Part shown: one piece after another, positions 10,847 to 20,745 of the stretch
Layout: every line of letters starts with the position of its first letter
Numbering within the stretch: the stretch's first letter is position 1
Assembly (NCBI RefSeq): GCF_026241095.1
Contig: NZ_JAPFGB010000033.1
Location: 1-64,000 of the forward strand
DNA from: Saccharopolyspora sp. NFXS83
GTDB lineage: Bacteria > Actinomycetota > Actinomycetes > Mycobacteriales > Pseudonocardiaceae
DNA length: 64,000 bases
Direction: 5' to 3'
Position numbers and translations under genes: made by a program
Notes under the pieces: generated by a model
Told to the model about the DNA's origin: nothing
The model's input: only the letters and a program-made list of their open reading frames with translations
The model's database searches: none

Positions 10847-11614
10847 GTGGGAGCGCGGTCCGCGGTCGCCGAGACGGGCTGGCGCCCGCCACGGCCGGTG
10901 ATCCGCCGCAGCAGCGGCAACTGGGCGCTGCAGAGCGCCCTGGACCGCAGCGGTCTCGGCCCGGTCGCCGGGGTGGACGAGGCGGGCCGCGGCGCGTGCG
11001 CGGGACCGCTCGTGGTGGCGTCCTGCGTGCTGCGCGCCGGGGACGCGCGGCGGTTCGAGGGGCTCACCGACTCCAAGGTGCTCAGCGAGGCGGAGCGGGA
11101 GCGGCTCTACGAGGTGATCGTGCGGCGGGCCGTCGCCTGGTCGACGGTGGTGATCGAGGCCGACGAGGTCGACGCGCTCGGCATCCACGTGGCCAACCTG
11201 GAAGGCATGCGGCGCGCGGTCGCGCGGCTGGCGGTGCATCCGGGCTACGTGCTCACCGACGGGTTCCGGGTGCAGGGCTTGGCGGCGCCGAGCGTGGCGG
11301 TGCTCAAGGGCGACCTGGTCGCGGCCTGCGTGGCCGCCGCGTCGGTGCTGGCGAAGGTCACCCGCGATCGCATCATGTGCGAGCTGGACGAGCGGTTACC
11401 GAGGTACGGCTTCGCCGGGCACAAGGGGTATTGCACGGTCCACCACACCGCGCGCATGCGCGAGCACGGTCCGAGCGGGGAGCACCGGTGGTCCTATTCG
11501 AACGTGGTCGCGGCGGCCCGGCTGCACGGGATGCGGTCGCCACGCACCGTCACCAGCAAACCCGGTCTGTTCGATGCTTCTGAGGGGGAAGTGGTGGACA
11601 ATGGGCGAACGTAG
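10847..11614 (+). CDS. rnhB: Ribonuclease HII
   Basis: RNase HII cuts the RNA strand at ribonucleotides embedded in DNA. The 255-residue protein shows the acidic metal site D44-E45 in GVDEAGRG, D138 in LTDGF and D174 in TRDRIM. The GTG start at 10847 sits two bases after the lepB stop with AGGAG at 10831-10835. An N-terminal extension of about 35 residues precedes the conserved core. The order lepB-rnhB-DUF2469 is conserved in actinobacteria. Confidence 0.95.
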   Translation: MGARSAVAETGWRPPRPVIRRSSGNWALQSALDRSGLGPVAGVDEAGRGACAGPLVVASCVLRAGDARRFEGLTDSKVLSEAERERLYEVIVRRAVAWSTVVIEADEVDALGIHVANLEGMRRAVARLAVHPGYVLTDGFRVQGLAAPSVAVLKGDLVAACVAAASVLAKVTRDRIMCELDERLPRYGFAGHKGYCTVHHTARMREHGPSGEHRWSYSNVVAAARLHGMRSPRTVTSKPGLFDASEGEVVDNGRT

Positions 11615-11647
11615 AACGAACGGCGACGGGGAAGGGCTCGCACTGCG

Positions 11648-11974
11648 ATGAGCGCCGAGGATCTCGAAAAGTACGAGACCGAGATGGAGCTTCAGCTCTA
11701 CAAGGAGTACCGCGACATCGTCGGGCAGTTCACCTACGTCGTGGAGACCGAGCGGCGTTTCTACCTGGCCAACGCGGTGGACGTGCAGGTTCGCAACTCC
11801 GATTCGGAGGTCTACTTCGAGGTGTCCATGTCGGATGCGTGGGTGTGGGACATGTACCGGCCGGCGCGGTTCGTCAAGAAGGTCCGGGTGATCACGTTCA
11901 AGGACGTGAACGTCGAGGAGCTGGACAAACCGGAACTCCGATTGCCGGAGAACGGGCCGTTCGGCGGGAGCTGA
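11648..11974 (+). CDS. DUF2469 conserved actinobacterial protein
   Basis: A 108-residue acidic protein (SAEDLEKYETEMELQLYKEY at the start) belonging to DUF2469, found almost only in actinobacteria and always near rnhB; Rv2901c is the Mycobacterium tuberculosis member. It has no membrane segment or signal peptide and is rich in aromatic residues in the middle (WVWDMYRPARFVKK). Function is unknown. A terminator hairpin closes the unit at 12020-12053. Confidence 0.93.
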   Translation: MSAEDLEKYETEMELQLYKEYRDIVGQFTYVVETERRFYLANAVDVQVRNSDSEVYFEVSMSDAWVWDMYRPARFVKKVRVITFKDVNVEELDKPELRLPENGPFGGS

Positions 11975-12019
11975 CCGGTCGCGCCACCGGGCGGAGGGGC
12001 GCTCGGCGCTGATGTGGTG

Positions 12020-12053
12020 GAACGGGTGGTCGCCTGCGGGCGGCCACCCGTTC
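12020..12053 (+). terminator. Terminator after DUF2469 gene
   Basis: A 15-bp stem (12020-12034 with 12039-12053, one G-U pair) with a 4-nt loop lies 46 nt after the stop and is followed by TTCGTC. It ends the lepB-rnhB-DUF2469 unit. Confidence 0.8.
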
Positions 12054-12085
12054 TTCGTCGCAGCATTCATAGATCGTTTTCGATG

Positions 12086-12123
12086 GAGTTGTCCACAGGT
12101 CGTCGATCCATCCACAGATTTCC
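12086..12123 (+). repeat. 38-bp element with two DnaA-box-like motifs, copy 1
   Basis: The element contains TTGTCCACA at 12089-12097, a common high-GC form of the DnaA box, and CCATCCACA at 12108-12116, in the same orientation and 19 bp apart. It lies about 95 bp upstream of yraN. A second copy, identical at 34 of 38 positions, lies inverted at 18326-18363. Confidence 0.7.
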
Positions 12124-12216
12124 CAATTGGGCCTGGTGGGCGCTGATCGGCCAGGGCACTTTGGAAGTCGGGCCCGGAGAGCAGCTCCGGGCCGATTCCC
12201 AGCCCTGGAGGAGATC

Positions 12217-12630
12217 ATGGCGGTGCCCACTCTCGACTACCGACCGTTGCGCGGGGCGCTCTCGGACGTGCACGGGCAAGGCACTCACGCGCTCGGCCGA
12301 GCCGGTGAGCGGTTGGCGGCCGAACACCTGGAGAAGCTGGGCATCTCGGTGCTCGCCAGGAACTGGCGTACCGCGCACGGCGAGCTCGACATCGTCGGCA
12401 CCGACGGCTACCGCGTGGTGTTCTGCGAGGTCAAGACGCGCTCCGGGATCGACTACGGGGCGCCCCTCGACGCCGTCGGACCGAACAAGATCCGTCGCTT
12501 GCGGGAGCTCGCCAGAGCTTGGCTCGCGGAGCGGCGGCTGACCGGTTGCCAGGTCCGGTTCGACGTCATCTCCGTCCTGTGGCCCCCCAAGGGGCCGATC
12601 ACCCTTGACCACCTGCCGGGGGTGTTCTGA
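12217..12630 (+). CDS. YraN/UPF0102 nuclease-fold protein
   Basis: A 137-residue protein of UPF0102, whose fold resembles Holliday-junction resolvases and restriction endonucleases. The active-site pattern is visible as GELDIVG, then CEVKTRSG (the E-x-K of the nuclease core). The ATG at 12217 has GGAGGAG just upstream. The stop is immediately followed by the comM start. YraN-ComM-DprA is a widely conserved trio linked with DNA uptake and recombination, but the biochemical role of YraN is unsettled. Confidence 0.9.
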   Translation: MAVPTLDYRPLRGALSDVHGQGTHALGRAGERLAAEHLEKLGISVLARNWRTAHGELDIVGTDGYRVVFCEVKTRSGIDYGAPLDAVGPNKIRRLRELARAWLAERRLTGCQVRFDVISVLWPPKGPITLDHLPGVF

Positions 12631-14148
12631 ATGGCGCTGCGGCGGACTTGGGCGGTCGCGCTGTTCGGCGTGGACGGCGTGCTGGTGGAGATCGAAGCGG
12701 ACGTGCGCAAGGGCGGCCTGCCGAGCGTGCAGCTGCTGGGATTGCCGGACACGGCCCTGCAGGAGTCGAAGAACCGGGTGCGCGCGGCGGTGCAGAACTG
12801 CCAGGAGGACTGGCCGAAGAGCTGCGTGACGCTGGCGCTGTCACCCGCCGCGCTGCCGAAGGCGGGCACCTCGTACGACCTGGCGTTGGCCTGCGCGGTG
12901 CTGGCCGGGGCCGAACAGGTGCCCGCGCACCGGCTGGAAGGCACGGTGCTGCTCGGGGAGCTGGCCCTCGACGGCCGGATACGGCCCGTGCGCGGACTGC
13001 TGCCGGGGCTGCTGGCGGCTCGGCGCGAAGGGATCCGGCGGGCGATCGTGCCGGTGGAGGGGCTGGCGGAAGCTCGGCTGGTCGACGGCCTCGAAGTGCT
13101 CGGGGCGGAGCGGTTGAGCGAGGTCGTCGACTGGCTGCGCGGGCAGGGCGAGCTCGTGGACGGTCCCGGCGAGGTCGTCTCCCGGCGCGCGACGTCGACG
13201 GAGGACCTGGCGGACGTGCTGGGGCAGCCGGAGGCGCGCTGGGCGCTGGAGGTGTCCGCCGCGGGCGGTCATCACCTGTTGCTGGTCGGCCCGCCGGGCA
13301 CCGGCAAGACGATGCTCGCGCGACGGCTCAGCGGGCTGCTGCCGGAGCTGTCGAGGCAGGAGGCGTTGGAGGTCACCGCGATCCACTCGGTGGCCGGCGA
13401 GCTCAGCGCGGACGCTCCGCTGGTGGCGGATCCGCCGTTCGTGGCTCCGCACCACTCCACCTCGGTTCCCGGTCTGATCGGCGGTGGGGCCGGGCTGGCG
13501 CGACCGGGAGCCGTCAGCCGCGCGCACCGGGGCACGCTGTTCCTGGACGAGGCGTGCGAGTTCGGTCCGCAGCGCCTCGAAGCACTGCGCACCGCGCTGG
13601 AGGAAGGGGAGGTCCGGCTCTCGCGGCGGGACGGGACGTTGCGCTACCCGGCGCGGTTCCAGCTGGTGCTGGCCACCAACCCGTGCCCGTGCGCGCCGGC
13701 CAGGGACGCCGACTGCCACTGCGCGCCGCAGGCGCGGCGCCGCTACTTCGGCAAGCTGTCCGGTCCGCTGCTGGACCGGGTCGATCTGCGCGTGGACATG
13801 CGCCCGGTCACCGCGACCACCATGCGCGCAGGCGGGCAGGCGGAGTCGACGGACGTGGTGCGCAAGCGGGTGTCGCGGGCGCGGGAAGTGGCGGTGCAGC
13901 GGTGGGCTTCGCGAGGCTGGCAGACCAACGGCGAGGTGCCCGGCCCGGTGCTCCGCCGCGAGTTCGCGCTGCCGGACGCGGTGACCGCGCTGCTGGACCG
14001 CGGGCTCGACGTGGGGGCGCTGACCGCGCGAGGCGCCGACCGCTGCCTGCGGGTGGCGTGGACGCTGGCCGATCTGGACGGCAGCGAGCGTCCGGAGGCG
14101 GAGCACGTGGCCGCCGCACTCGCGTTCCGGGAACGGAGGCTCGCATGA
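12631..14148 (+). CDS. comM: YifB/ComM-family AAA+ ATPase (Mg-chelatase-like)
   Basis: A 505-residue AAA+ protein. An N-terminal Lon-like domain (1-180) is followed by Walker A GPPGTGKT at 220-227, Walker B region LFLDEACEF, the cysteine-rich insert NPCPCAPARDADCHC (a likely zinc-binding site), and the ChlI-type C-terminus. ComM is a hexameric branch-migration helicase that extends recombination during natural transformation in other bacteria. The ATG directly follows the yraN stop with no gap, so the two are co-translated. DprA follows after 217 bp. Confidence 0.93.
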   Translation: MALRRTWAVALFGVDGVLVEIEADVRKGGLPSVQLLGLPDTALQESKNRVRAAVQNCQEDWPKSCVTLALSPAALPKAGTSYDLALACAVLAGAEQVPAHRLEGTVLLGELALDGRIRPVRGLLPGLLAARREGIRRAIVPVEGLAEARLVDGLEVLGAERLSEVVDWLRGQGELVDGPGEVVSRRATSTEDLADVLGQPEARWALEVSAAGGHHLLLVGPPGTGKTMLARRLSGLLPELSRQEALEVTAIHSVAGELSADAPLVADPPFVAPHHSTSVPGLIGGGAGLARPGAVSRAHRGTLFLDEACEFGPQRLEALRTALEEGEVRLSRRDGTLRYPARFQLVLATNPCPCAPARDADCHCAPQARRRYFGKLSGPLLDRVDLRVDMRPVTATTMRAGGQAESTDVVRKRVSRAREVAVQRWASRGWQTNGEVPGPVLRREFALPDAVTALLDRGLDVGALTARGADRCLRVAWTLADLDGSERPEAEHVAAALAFRERRLA

Positions 14149-14365
14149 ACGCGACGGCCGGAACGGTGCAAGCGATGCAGATGGTGCAATGCGAGGCGGC
14201 ATCGTGTCGATGTTCGTCGCACGGTGTCGATCCTCGATATTCCGGCGCGCTCCCGCGGTGCTCCTGGCTCGTGCGCGCGATTCGGTGCCCCGGTGCGAGG
14301 TCCGGATCGGCCGCCGGTGATCCGGCCCGTCCGAGCGGAACCGGTTCCGGCGACGGGGGTGTGCG

Positions 14366-15502
14366 ATGAGCGGGGAGGAGAAGGTTCGGCTCGCTCGTGC
14401 CTACCTGGCGGCGGTGGCCGAACCCCCGGCGCCGGCGTTGGCCGCCTGCGTCGCCGAACGCGGGCCCGTCCGCACGGCCGCACTGGTTCACGGCGGTTCG
14501 GCCCCCGGCGCGGTGGCCGACGAGGTCGAGTCCCGGCGGCGGCACGTCTCGGGCGCGGATCTCCTGGCGGCCACGCGGCGGATCGGTGCGCGGCTGCTGA
14601 TCCCGGAAGATCCGGACTGGCCCGCGGAGCGGTTCGGACTGCTCGCCGGGGCCGCCGAGGTCGGGGTACCGGGCATGGCGGCACCGCTGGCTCTGTGGGT
14701 GCGCGGCCAGGCCGATCTCGGCACGGCGCTGACCACCTCGGTGGCGGTGGTCGGGGCTCGCGCGGCGACCGGGTACGGCGAGCACCTCGCCGCCGAGCTG
14801 GGGCACGGTCTGGCCTCGGCCGGGTGCGCGGTGGTCTCGGGCGCGGCCTACGGCATCGACGGCGCGGCGCACCGGGGCGCGCTGGCCGCGGGAGGAACAA
14901 CCGTCGCGTTCCTTGCCTGCGGCATCGACATCGACTACCCGGCGGGGCACGGCCGGTTGTTGCGCGCCATCGCGCAGCAAGGAGTGGTGGCGACGGAGTA
15001 CCCGCCGGGCACCACGCCCCGACGACATCGGTTCCTGGTGCGCAACAGGCTGATCGCGGCGTGCGGCCAGGGCACCGTGGTCGTGGAGGCCGGGTCGCGA
15101 AGCGGCGCGGGCAACACCGCGAACACCACCGACGCGCTGGGGCTGCCGCTGATGGCGGTGCCGGGACCGGTGACCTCGGCGAGTTCGGTGGGCTGCCACG
15201 ACATGGTGCGTTCCGGGAAGGCGGTGCTGGTGACGTCCACGCCCCAGGTGCTCGAAATGATCAACCCGCTCGGGGCGGCGCCACCCGTCGATCCGGTACC
15301 GGCCGCTCGCCGCACCGACGCGCTGGAGCCGCGTGCACGACAGCTGCACGATGCGGTCAGCGCTTGCAACGGAGCGGACGCTGACCGGCTCGCGCAGGAA
15401 TCCGGGTTGTCCCTGCGCGCCGTTCGGGCCCTGCTGCCGGAGATGGAGCTGGCCGGCCTGATCGAGCGGAAGGAGGGCGGTTGGGCGGTGAGCGCCGGGT
15501 GA
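14366..15502 (+). CDS. dprA: DNA-processing protein DprA
   Basis: DprA loads RecA on incoming single-stranded DNA. The 378-residue protein has the Rossmann-like core with VAVVGARAATGYG and VSGAAYGIDGAAHRG, the segment RHRFLVRNRLIA, and a C-terminal winged helix (ADRLAQESGLSLRAVRALL). A SAM-like N-terminal domain covers about 1-110. I use ATG 14366; a GTG five bases upstream is out of frame. The 217-bp gap before it shows no gene. Confidence 0.94.
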   Translation: MSGEEKVRLARAYLAAVAEPPAPALAACVAERGPVRTAALVHGGSAPGAVADEVESRRRHVSGADLLAATRRIGARLLIPEDPDWPAERFGLLAGAAEVGVPGMAAPLALWVRGQADLGTALTTSVAVVGARAATGYGEHLAAELGHGLASAGCAVVSGAAYGIDGAAHRGALAAGGTTVAFLACGIDIDYPAGHGRLLRAIAQQGVVATEYPPGTTPRRHRFLVRNRLIAACGQGTVVVEAGSRSGAGNTANTTDALGLPLMAVPGPVTSASSVGCHDMVRSGKAVLVTSTPQVLEMINPLGAAPPVDPVPAARRTDALEPRARQLHDAVSACNGADADRLAQESGLSLRAVRALLPEMELAGLIERKEGGWAVSAG

Positions 15503-15595
15503 ACGTGCGGTGATCGACGGCGGCGCCGCGGGTGGGAGCGTGTTCACGGCGTGGCCCTCTTGACCGGACCACGTCCAAGGGCGAGCGTTTGCACC

Positions 15596-16564
15596 ATGGA
15601 ACGCAGACGGTCCGGCGCCGCGGCCAGAACGGACCTGCGCGCGGCACGCGCATCGCTTCCCGACGAGCTGGGTTCCGCGGTGGATCGGTTCCAGCGCCAC
15701 GTCTCGGCCGAGCGCGGCCTGTCCGAGCACACCGTGCGCGCCTACCTCGGTGACGTGGTCTCGCTGCTCGCCGACGTCGCGAACTCCGGCCCGGGACTGG
15801 ACCAGGTCACGCTGCCCGCGCTGCGGTCGTGGCTGGCGGGCCAGCACGCCCAGGGCATCAGCAGGGCGACGCTGGCGCGCCGGGCCGCGTCGGTGCGGAC
15901 CTTCACCGCGTGGGCGCACCGCACCGGGCTGCTCGCCGTCGACCCCGGGCCCAGGCTCACTGCCCCGTCCAAGCACCGGGCGCTGCCGTCGGTGCTGCGC
16001 GCCGACCAGGCGGACTCGGCGATGACCGCCTCCGCGGCCGGGGCCGAGCAGGGCGACCCGGTCGCCCTGCGCGATCACGCGCTGCTGGAGCTGCTGTACG
16101 CGACCGGGATCCGGGTGGCCGAGCTGTGCGGGCTCGACCTCGATGACATCGATCACGAACGGCGACTGCTCCGCGTGCTCGGCAAGGGGAAACGGGAGCG
16201 CGCCGTGCCGTTCGGCGTACCCGCCGATGCGGCACTGGAACGCTGGCTCTCGGCGGGACGGCCCGAACTCCGCACCGGAGGTTCCGGCCCGGCGGTTTTC
16301 CTGGGCGCCCGCGGCGGGCGGTTGGACCAGCGCATGGCACGCCGGGTGGTGCACGACGCAGTGCAGGCCGTGCCCGGCGCGGCCGATCTCGGACCGCACG
16401 GGCTGAGGCATTCGGCTGCGACCCATCTGCTCGAAGGAGGAGCAGACCTCCGTAGCGTTCAGGAGTTGCTTGGTCACGCTACGCTCGCAACGACCCAGCT
16501 TTACACCCACGTGACCGTCGACCGGCTGAAGGCGATTCATGACCGAACCCACCCCCGTTCCTGA
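15596..16564 (+). CDS. xerC: Tyrosine recombinase XerC
   Basis: XerC resolves chromosome dimers at dif with XerD. Using the ATG at 15596 the protein is 322 residues; a GTG 45 bases upstream is the alternative. The SAM-like core-binding domain covers 22-115. All catalytic residues are present: R173 (ATGIRVAEL), K197 (LGKGKRER), H268 and R271 ([10 protein letters not shown]), H294 (LLGHATL) and the nucleophile Y303 (LYTHV). Its last 26 bases overlap the start of whiG. The same place in the genome, between dprA and rpsB, holds xerC in mycobacteria. Confidence 0.93.
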   Translation: MERRRSGAAARTDLRAARASLPDELGSAVDRFQRHVSAERGLSEHTVRAYLGDVVSLLADVANSGPGLDQVTLPALRSWLAGQHAQGISRATLARRAASVRTFTAWAHRTGLLAVDPGPRLTAPSKHRALPSVLRADQADSAMTASAAGAEQGDPVALRDHALLELLYATGIRVAELCGLDLDDIDHERRLLRVLGKGKRERAVPFGVPADAALERWLSAGRPELRTGGSGPAVFLGARGGRLDQRMARRVVHDAVQAVPGAADLGPHGLRHSAATHLLEGGADLRSVQELLGHATLATTQLYTHVTVDRLKAIHDRTHPRS

Positions 16565-17630
16565 CGACGCCGGGGGCGGTGCCCGCACCGTGGCCACGGA
16601 GGCGACATCGAGATCGACGTCGTCGAGGACGAGTCTCCCCGGCGAGCCGACCGCGCGGCGCAGCCAGAACGGCCACGACACGAGCTCCGGCACCAACGGC
16701 GCGCAGGTCAACGGCAGCCGGCACACCGACGGCGCGGCCACCCCCCAGGGGGCCGCGGCGCAGTCGGACACGGCCACCCGATCCAGGGTCGACCAGGGTG
16801 CTGACGCGGCGAAGCCCTCGACACCGGGGCGCCTGTCGTACCTCGTCGCCGACGACCAGCGCAGCGCTGACGACGTCGAAGCGGGCATCGTGGCGCTCTG
16901 GCACGCCTTCGGCGAACACCGCGATCAAGGGCTGCGGGACCGGTTGGTGCTGCACTACGCGCCGCTGGTGAAGTACGTGGCCGGCCGGGTCGGCACCGGG
17001 CTGCCCTCGCACGTCGAGGTCTCCGACCTGGTGCAGTCCGGCATCTTCGGGCTGGTCGACGCGATCGAGAAGTTCGAGCCCGAACGCGGCCTGAAGTTCG
17101 AGACCTACGCCATGCAGCGGATACGGGGCGCGATCCTGGACGACCTGCGCGCGCAGGACTGGGTACCGCGCTCGGTGCGCAGCCGGGCCAGGGACCTCGA
17201 GCGCGCGCTGGAGCGGTTGGAAGCGAAGCTGCAGCGCCACGCCACGGACGTGGAACTGGCCGACGAGCTCGACGTGTCCGCCGACGAGCTGCACGACCTG
17301 TTCGCGCAGCTGCAGATGACCAGCGTCGTCGCCCTCGACGACCTGATCAGCGTCGGCCGCGGTAGCGCCTCGCTCGCCGAGACGCTGCCCGACGACCGGG
17401 CGGAGGACCCGGTGGCGGCCCTGGTGGACCGGGACAGCCGCAGGCAGCTGGCGGAGGCGGTGGAACGGCTCAGCGATCGCGACCGGGTCGTGGTGACGCT
17501 CTACTACTTCGAGAACCTCACCTTGGCCGAGATCGGCAAGGTGCTGGGGGTGACCGAGTCCCGCGTCTGCCAGCTGCACACCCGCGCTGTCCTGCGCCTG
17601 CGCAGCAAGCTCACCGAACCTCAGCCGTGA
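16539..17630 (+). CDS. whiG: WhiG/FliA-type RNA polymerase sigma factor
   Basis: A sigma-28-like factor of 363 residues. Regions 2, 3 and 4 are complete: [49 protein letters not shown], and the region-4 helix-turn-helix [17 protein letters not shown]. In Streptomyces, WhiG commits aerial hyphae to sporulation and its gene also lies close to rpsB; mycobacteria lack it. About 105 residues at the N-terminus are low-complexity (Ser, Thr, Gly, Ala) and make this protein some 80 residues longer than the streptomycete one. The ATG overlaps xerC; an internal start is possible. Anti-sigma control by an RsiG-like partner is expected from the family, but none is in this window. Confidence 0.92.
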   Translation: MTEPTPVPDDAGGGARTVATEATSRSTSSRTSLPGEPTARRSQNGHDTSSGTNGAQVNGSRHTDGAATPQGAAAQSDTATRSRVDQGADAAKPSTPGRLSYLVADDQRSADDVEAGIVALWHAFGEHRDQGLRDRLVLHYAPLVKYVAGRVGTGLPSHVEVSDLVQSGIFGLVDAIEKFEPERGLKFETYAMQRIRGAILDDLRAQDWVPRSVRSRARDLERALERLEAKLQRHATDVELADELDVSADELHDLFAQLQMTSVVALDDLISVGRGSASLAETLPDDRAEDPVAALVDRDSRRQLAEAVERLSDRDRVVVTLYYFENLTLAEIGKVLGVTESRVCQLHTRAVLRLRSKLTEPQP

Positions 17631-17659
17631 TCACGGCCTAGCGCTCGAACGTGCTGGAC

Positions 17660-18280
17660 TCACGAACCGGCTGGAGCTTCCGCGTCCCAGGGCAGCAGCC
17701 GCACCTCGACCCCGCCGAGCAAGGCGAGAGGATCGAGGTAGTCCGCGTCGCGGCGGGCGCCCCAGTGCAGGCACGCCGGCGCCGCGCAGCCGGGATGCCC
17801 CGGTTCGAGGACGCCGATCGGCTGGCTCGCGGCGACGTGGCGGCCGGCCTCGACGGTGGGGCGAACCGGCTCGTAGGTCGTGCGCAGGCCGTCCGCGTGC
17901 TCGATGGACACCACGGGGCGCCCGGCGAGCAGTCCGGCGTAGCCGACGACGCCCGCATCGGCCGCCGCCACGGTGGCTCCGGGCGCCCCGGCCAGGTCCA
18001 CGCCGCGATGTCCGGGGCCGTAGGCGCTGGTGGGCGGCACGAACGGGCGTGACACCGCGGAGCCGGGCAGCGGGTGGTGCAGCGGGTGGTGCAGCCCGGT
18101 CTGCGGCGGGGTAGGCGCGACACCGGGCTCCGCGCCCGGTGCGGTCGCGGCGGTCGCGGGGAACACCGCGGGCGCAACGATCAGCAGCACCGGCAGCAGC
18201 CGCGTGAGCAGGCCGGACCGGACGTGTCCGGAGCGCCGGTGACCGGCGCGGACGGGGAAGATCCGGGGGAGCGGGAGCAT
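17660..18280 (-). CDS. Secreted M23-family peptidase
   Basis: A 206-residue exported protein with a signal peptide (basic residues, then a hydrophobic stretch about 24-46 ending in Ala-rich sequence) and a C-terminal LytM/M23 domain. Metal ligands are seen in GHRGVDLAG (HxxxD) and in CLHWGARRD, where the family normally has HxH; the first His of that pair is Cys here, so activity is uncertain. M23 enzymes cut peptidoglycan cross-bridges. The ATG at 18280 has GGTGGA upstream; an in-frame TTG 42 bases further out is less likely. It converges on whiG, with 29 bp between the stops. A secreted M23 gene beside rpsB is also found in mycobacteria. Confidence 0.82.
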   Translation of the reverse strand: MLPLPRIFPVRAGHRRSGHVRSGLLTRLLPVLLIVAPAVFPATAATAPGAEPGVAPTPPQTGLHHPLHHPLPGSAVSRPFVPPTSAYGPGHRGVDLAGAPGATVAAADAGVVGYAGLLAGRPVVSIEHADGLRTTYEPVRPTVEAGRHVAASQPIGVLEPGHPGCAAPACLHWGARRDADYLDPLALLGGVEVRLLPWDAEAPAGS

Positions 18281-18781
18281 GCTTCCACCGTGACCCGCAC
18301 GGCGCGGCCTGGACAGGGGCAATCCGGAAATCTGTGGATGAATCGGCCGCCTGTGGACAACTCGCGACCTCGCCCTGGGCGGCTTTGCCCGTCGAGTACA
18401 CTATTAACGCGGTTTCGTGTGCGCACGATCCGACTTCGCGTGTCCGCGCGTCGCCGTCGGGAAACCGAACAACTCCACTCCCGCACCTGTGGTCCGCTCC
18501 TGGCGGTCCCGTACCGCGCTGAACGGCTTCGGCCTCCGGCTCGGCACGGCCGAACGGGAAACGCGAGACCACCCGGTCCGATCGATGATCGACCCGGTGT
18601 TCGGGAGCAGGGCGGTTCGGAGCTCCGGCGCAACGAGCGGTGCCTTCGAGGTCCCGGCCCGCAGGGCCAGGGTGGGGGCATCGGGCGCGGGCACCAGGGC
18701 AGCGGGCCACCCGGCTCGCCGCGAGAACCGAACCGCGCACCGCTCGGCGGTGCGCCCGACACAAGAGGTGCGAACAAGGCC
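18281..18781. other. 501-nt divergent gap between M23 gene and rpsB
   Basis: The region holds the second 38-bp DnaA-box-like element (18326-18363), then an AT-richer stretch with TACACT at 18397-18402 and CTATTAA just after it that may be the -10 region of an rpsB promoter. The rest, about 350 nt, would be leader; I see no convincing gene or named RNA in it. Confidence 0.45.
18326..18363 (-). repeat. 38-bp element with two DnaA-box-like motifs, copy 2
   Basis: Read on the minus strand this is the same element as 12086-12123, with four substitutions, three of them clustered in the 5-nt centre between the conserved arms. The two Cys-free motif cores TTGTCCACAGG and CATCCACAGATTTCC are unchanged. 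It lies between the M23 gene start and the presumed rpsB promoter. Confidence 0.7.
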
Positions 18782-19618
18782 ATGGCCGTCGTCACCATGA
18801 AGCAGCTGCTCGACAGCGGCGTGCACTTCGGGCACCAGACCCGGCGCTGGAACCCGAAGATGAAGCGCTACATCTTCACCGAGCGCAACGGCATTTACAT
18901 CATCGACCTGCAGCAGGCGCTGTCCTACATCGATGCGGCTTACGACTTCGTCAAGCAGACGGTCGCGCACGGCGGGACGATCCTGTTCGTCGGTACCAAG
19001 AAGCAGGCTCAGGAAGCCATCGCGGAGCAGTCGCTGCGCGTCGGCATGCCCTACGTGAACCAGCGCTGGCTGGGCGGCATGCTCACGAACTTCCAGACCG
19101 TGCACCGTCGCCTCCAGCGGCTCAAGGAGCTGGAGACCATGGAGCAGACCGGTGGCTTCGAGGGTCGCACCAAGAAGGAAATCTTGATGCTGACCCGCGA
19201 GAAGGACAAGCTCGAGAAGACCCTCGGCGGTATTCGCGACATGTCCAAGATCCCCAGCGCCGTCTGGATCGTGGACACCAAGAAGGAGCACATCGCCGTC
19301 GGTGAGGCTCGCAAGCTGGGCATCCCGGTCGTGGCGATCCTGGACACCAACTGCGACCCGGACGAGGTCGACTACCCGATCCCGGGCAACGACGACGCGA
19401 TCCGCTCCGCCGCGCTGCTGACCCGCGTGGTCGCCGACGGTGTCGCGGCGGGCCTGATGTCCCGCAGCGGCCGTGGCAACGGCGCCGCCGAGGGCGAGGA
19501 GAAGCCGCAGCCGACCGGCGAGGAGCCGCTGCCCGAGTGGGAGCAGCAGCTGCTGGCCACCGGTTCCGGTGAAGGCGCTCCGGCCCCCGCGGCCGACGAG
19601 CAGCCCGCTCAGTCCTGA
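18782..19618 (+). CDS. rpsB: 30S ribosomal protein S2
   Basis: S2 joins the small subunit late and is needed for mRNA binding with S1. The 278-residue protein has family signatures [31 protein letters not shown] and [21 protein letters not shown]-terminal acidic Pro/Glu tail of about 45 residues is typical of actinobacteria. ATG at 18782 with a weak AGAGG site. The rpsB-tsf order is nearly universal in bacteria. Confidence 0.98.
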   Translation: MAVVTMKQLLDSGVHFGHQTRRWNPKMKRYIFTERNGIYIIDLQQALSYIDAAYDFVKQTVAHGGTILFVGTKKQAQEAIAEQSLRVGMPYVNQRWLGGMLTNFQTVHRRLQRLKELETMEQTGGFEGRTKKEILMLTREKDKLEKTLGGIRDMSKIPSAVWIVDTKKEHIAVGEARKLGIPVVAILDTNCDPDEVDYPIPGNDDAIRSAALLTRVVADGVAAGLMSRSGRGNGAAEGEEKPQPTGEEPLPEWEQQLLATGSGEGAPAPAADEQPAQS

Positions 19619-19624
19619 TTCAGT

Positions 19625-19663
19625 CGTGCTGGTCACCCGCCGTCCGAGCGGGTGACCAGCACG
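19625..19663 (+). terminator. Perfect hairpin between rpsB and tsf
   Basis: A 16-bp perfect stem (19625-19640 with 19648-19663) with a 7-nt loop starts six bases after the rpsB stop. It should terminate or attenuate transcription into tsf, which lets S2 and EF-Ts be made at different levels. Confidence 0.82.
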
Positions 19664-19835
19664 ATCTTCGCGCCGACCGGCCACACTGGTGGCCGAGGCC
19701 AGTGGCGGCGGGCATCGCTGATGCGGCCGCCGCCTCTTTCGCGTCGCGAGCGGTTTCCGAAGGTTCTGGTTCCACCGGAGATCGCCGCTGAAACTTCCGC
19801 TGTGCACACATTCCGAAAAAGGACGGACCCGCACG

Positions 19836-20651
19836 ATGGCTAACTACACTGCGGCCGACGTCAAGCGTCTCCGTGACCTGACCGGCGCCGGCATGATGGA
19901 CTGCAAGAAGGCCCTCACCGAGACCGACGGGGACTTCGACAAGGCCGTGGAGGTCTTGCGCATCAAGGGTGCCAAGGACATCGGCAAGCGCGCCGAGCGC
20001 TCCGCCGCCGAGGGCCTGGTCGCCGCCGAGGACGGCGCGATGATCGAGCTCAACAGCGAGACCGACTTCGTCGCCAAGAACGACGAGTTCATCTCCCTGG
20101 CCGAGCAGGTCGTGAAGGCCGCCAAGGCCGCGAACTCCTCCGACCTGGAGATCGTCAAGGCCGCCCCGCTGGGCGACAAGACGATCGGTGAGGCCGTGCA
20201 GGAGCTCGCCGTCAAGATCGGCGAGAAGCTGGAGCTGCGTCGCGTCGCCGTCTTCGACGGCCAGGTGACGACCTACCTGCACCGCCGCGCCGCGGACCTG
20301 CCGCCGGCGGTCGGTGTCCTCGTCGAGTACACCGGTCCCTCCGAGGACGCGGCCCGCAACGCCGCGATGCAGGTGGCGGCCCTGAAGGCCACCTACCTGA
20401 CCCGCGACGACGTCGCGGAGGACGTGGTGGCGAACGAGCGCCGCATCGCAGAGGAGACCGCGCGCGCCGAGAACAAGCCGGAGCAGGCCCTGCCGAAGAT
20501 CATCGAGGGTCGGCTCAACGGCTTCTTCAAGGAGAACGTGCTGCTTGACCAGCCGTCGGTGCAGGACAACAAGAAGACCGTCAAGGCCCTGCTCGACGAG
20601 GCTGGCGTGACCGTGACCCGCTTCGCGCGGTTCGAGGTCGGCCAGGCCTGA
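19836..20651 (+). CDS. tsf: Elongation factor Ts
   Basis: EF-Ts exchanges nucleotide on EF-Tu. The 271-residue protein has the N-terminal UBA-like domain ([19 protein letters not shown]), the core with [10 protein letters not shown], and a coiled-coil dimerisation segment near the C-terminus. ATG at 19836. It is followed by a perfect palindromic hairpin. Confidence 0.98.
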   Translation: MANYTAADVKRLRDLTGAGMMDCKKALTETDGDFDKAVEVLRIKGAKDIGKRAERSAAEGLVAAEDGAMIELNSETDFVAKNDEFISLAEQVVKAAKAANSSDLEIVKAAPLGDKTIGEAVQELAVKIGEKLELRRVAVFDGQVTTYLHRRAADLPPAVGVLVEYTGPSEDAARNAAMQVAALKATYLTRDDVAEDVVANERRIAEETARAENKPEQALPKIIEGRLNGFFKENVLLDQPSVQDNKKTVKALLDEAGVTVTRFARFEVGQA

Positions 20652-20657
20652 TCTCGC

Positions 20658-20690
20658 CCGGTGCGGCGGTCGCGACCGCCGCACCGGTTT
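20658..20690 (+). terminator. Terminator after tsf
   Basis: A perfect 30-bp palindrome (15 + 15, 20658-20687) begins seven bases after the tsf stop and is followed by TTT. In RNA it would close on a short loop. Confidence 0.82.
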
Positions 20691-20745
20691 CGCGCCGCCG
20701 CCGGTTCGCTCTGGGCGTTCCCGGCGGCGGGGTTCGCGACCTGCA

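Noticed and set aside
12217-15502. yraN-comM-dprA as a horizontally acquired competence island
   Set aside because: Base composition and gene order are like the neighbouring core, and the trio is conserved in actinobacteria in the same position.
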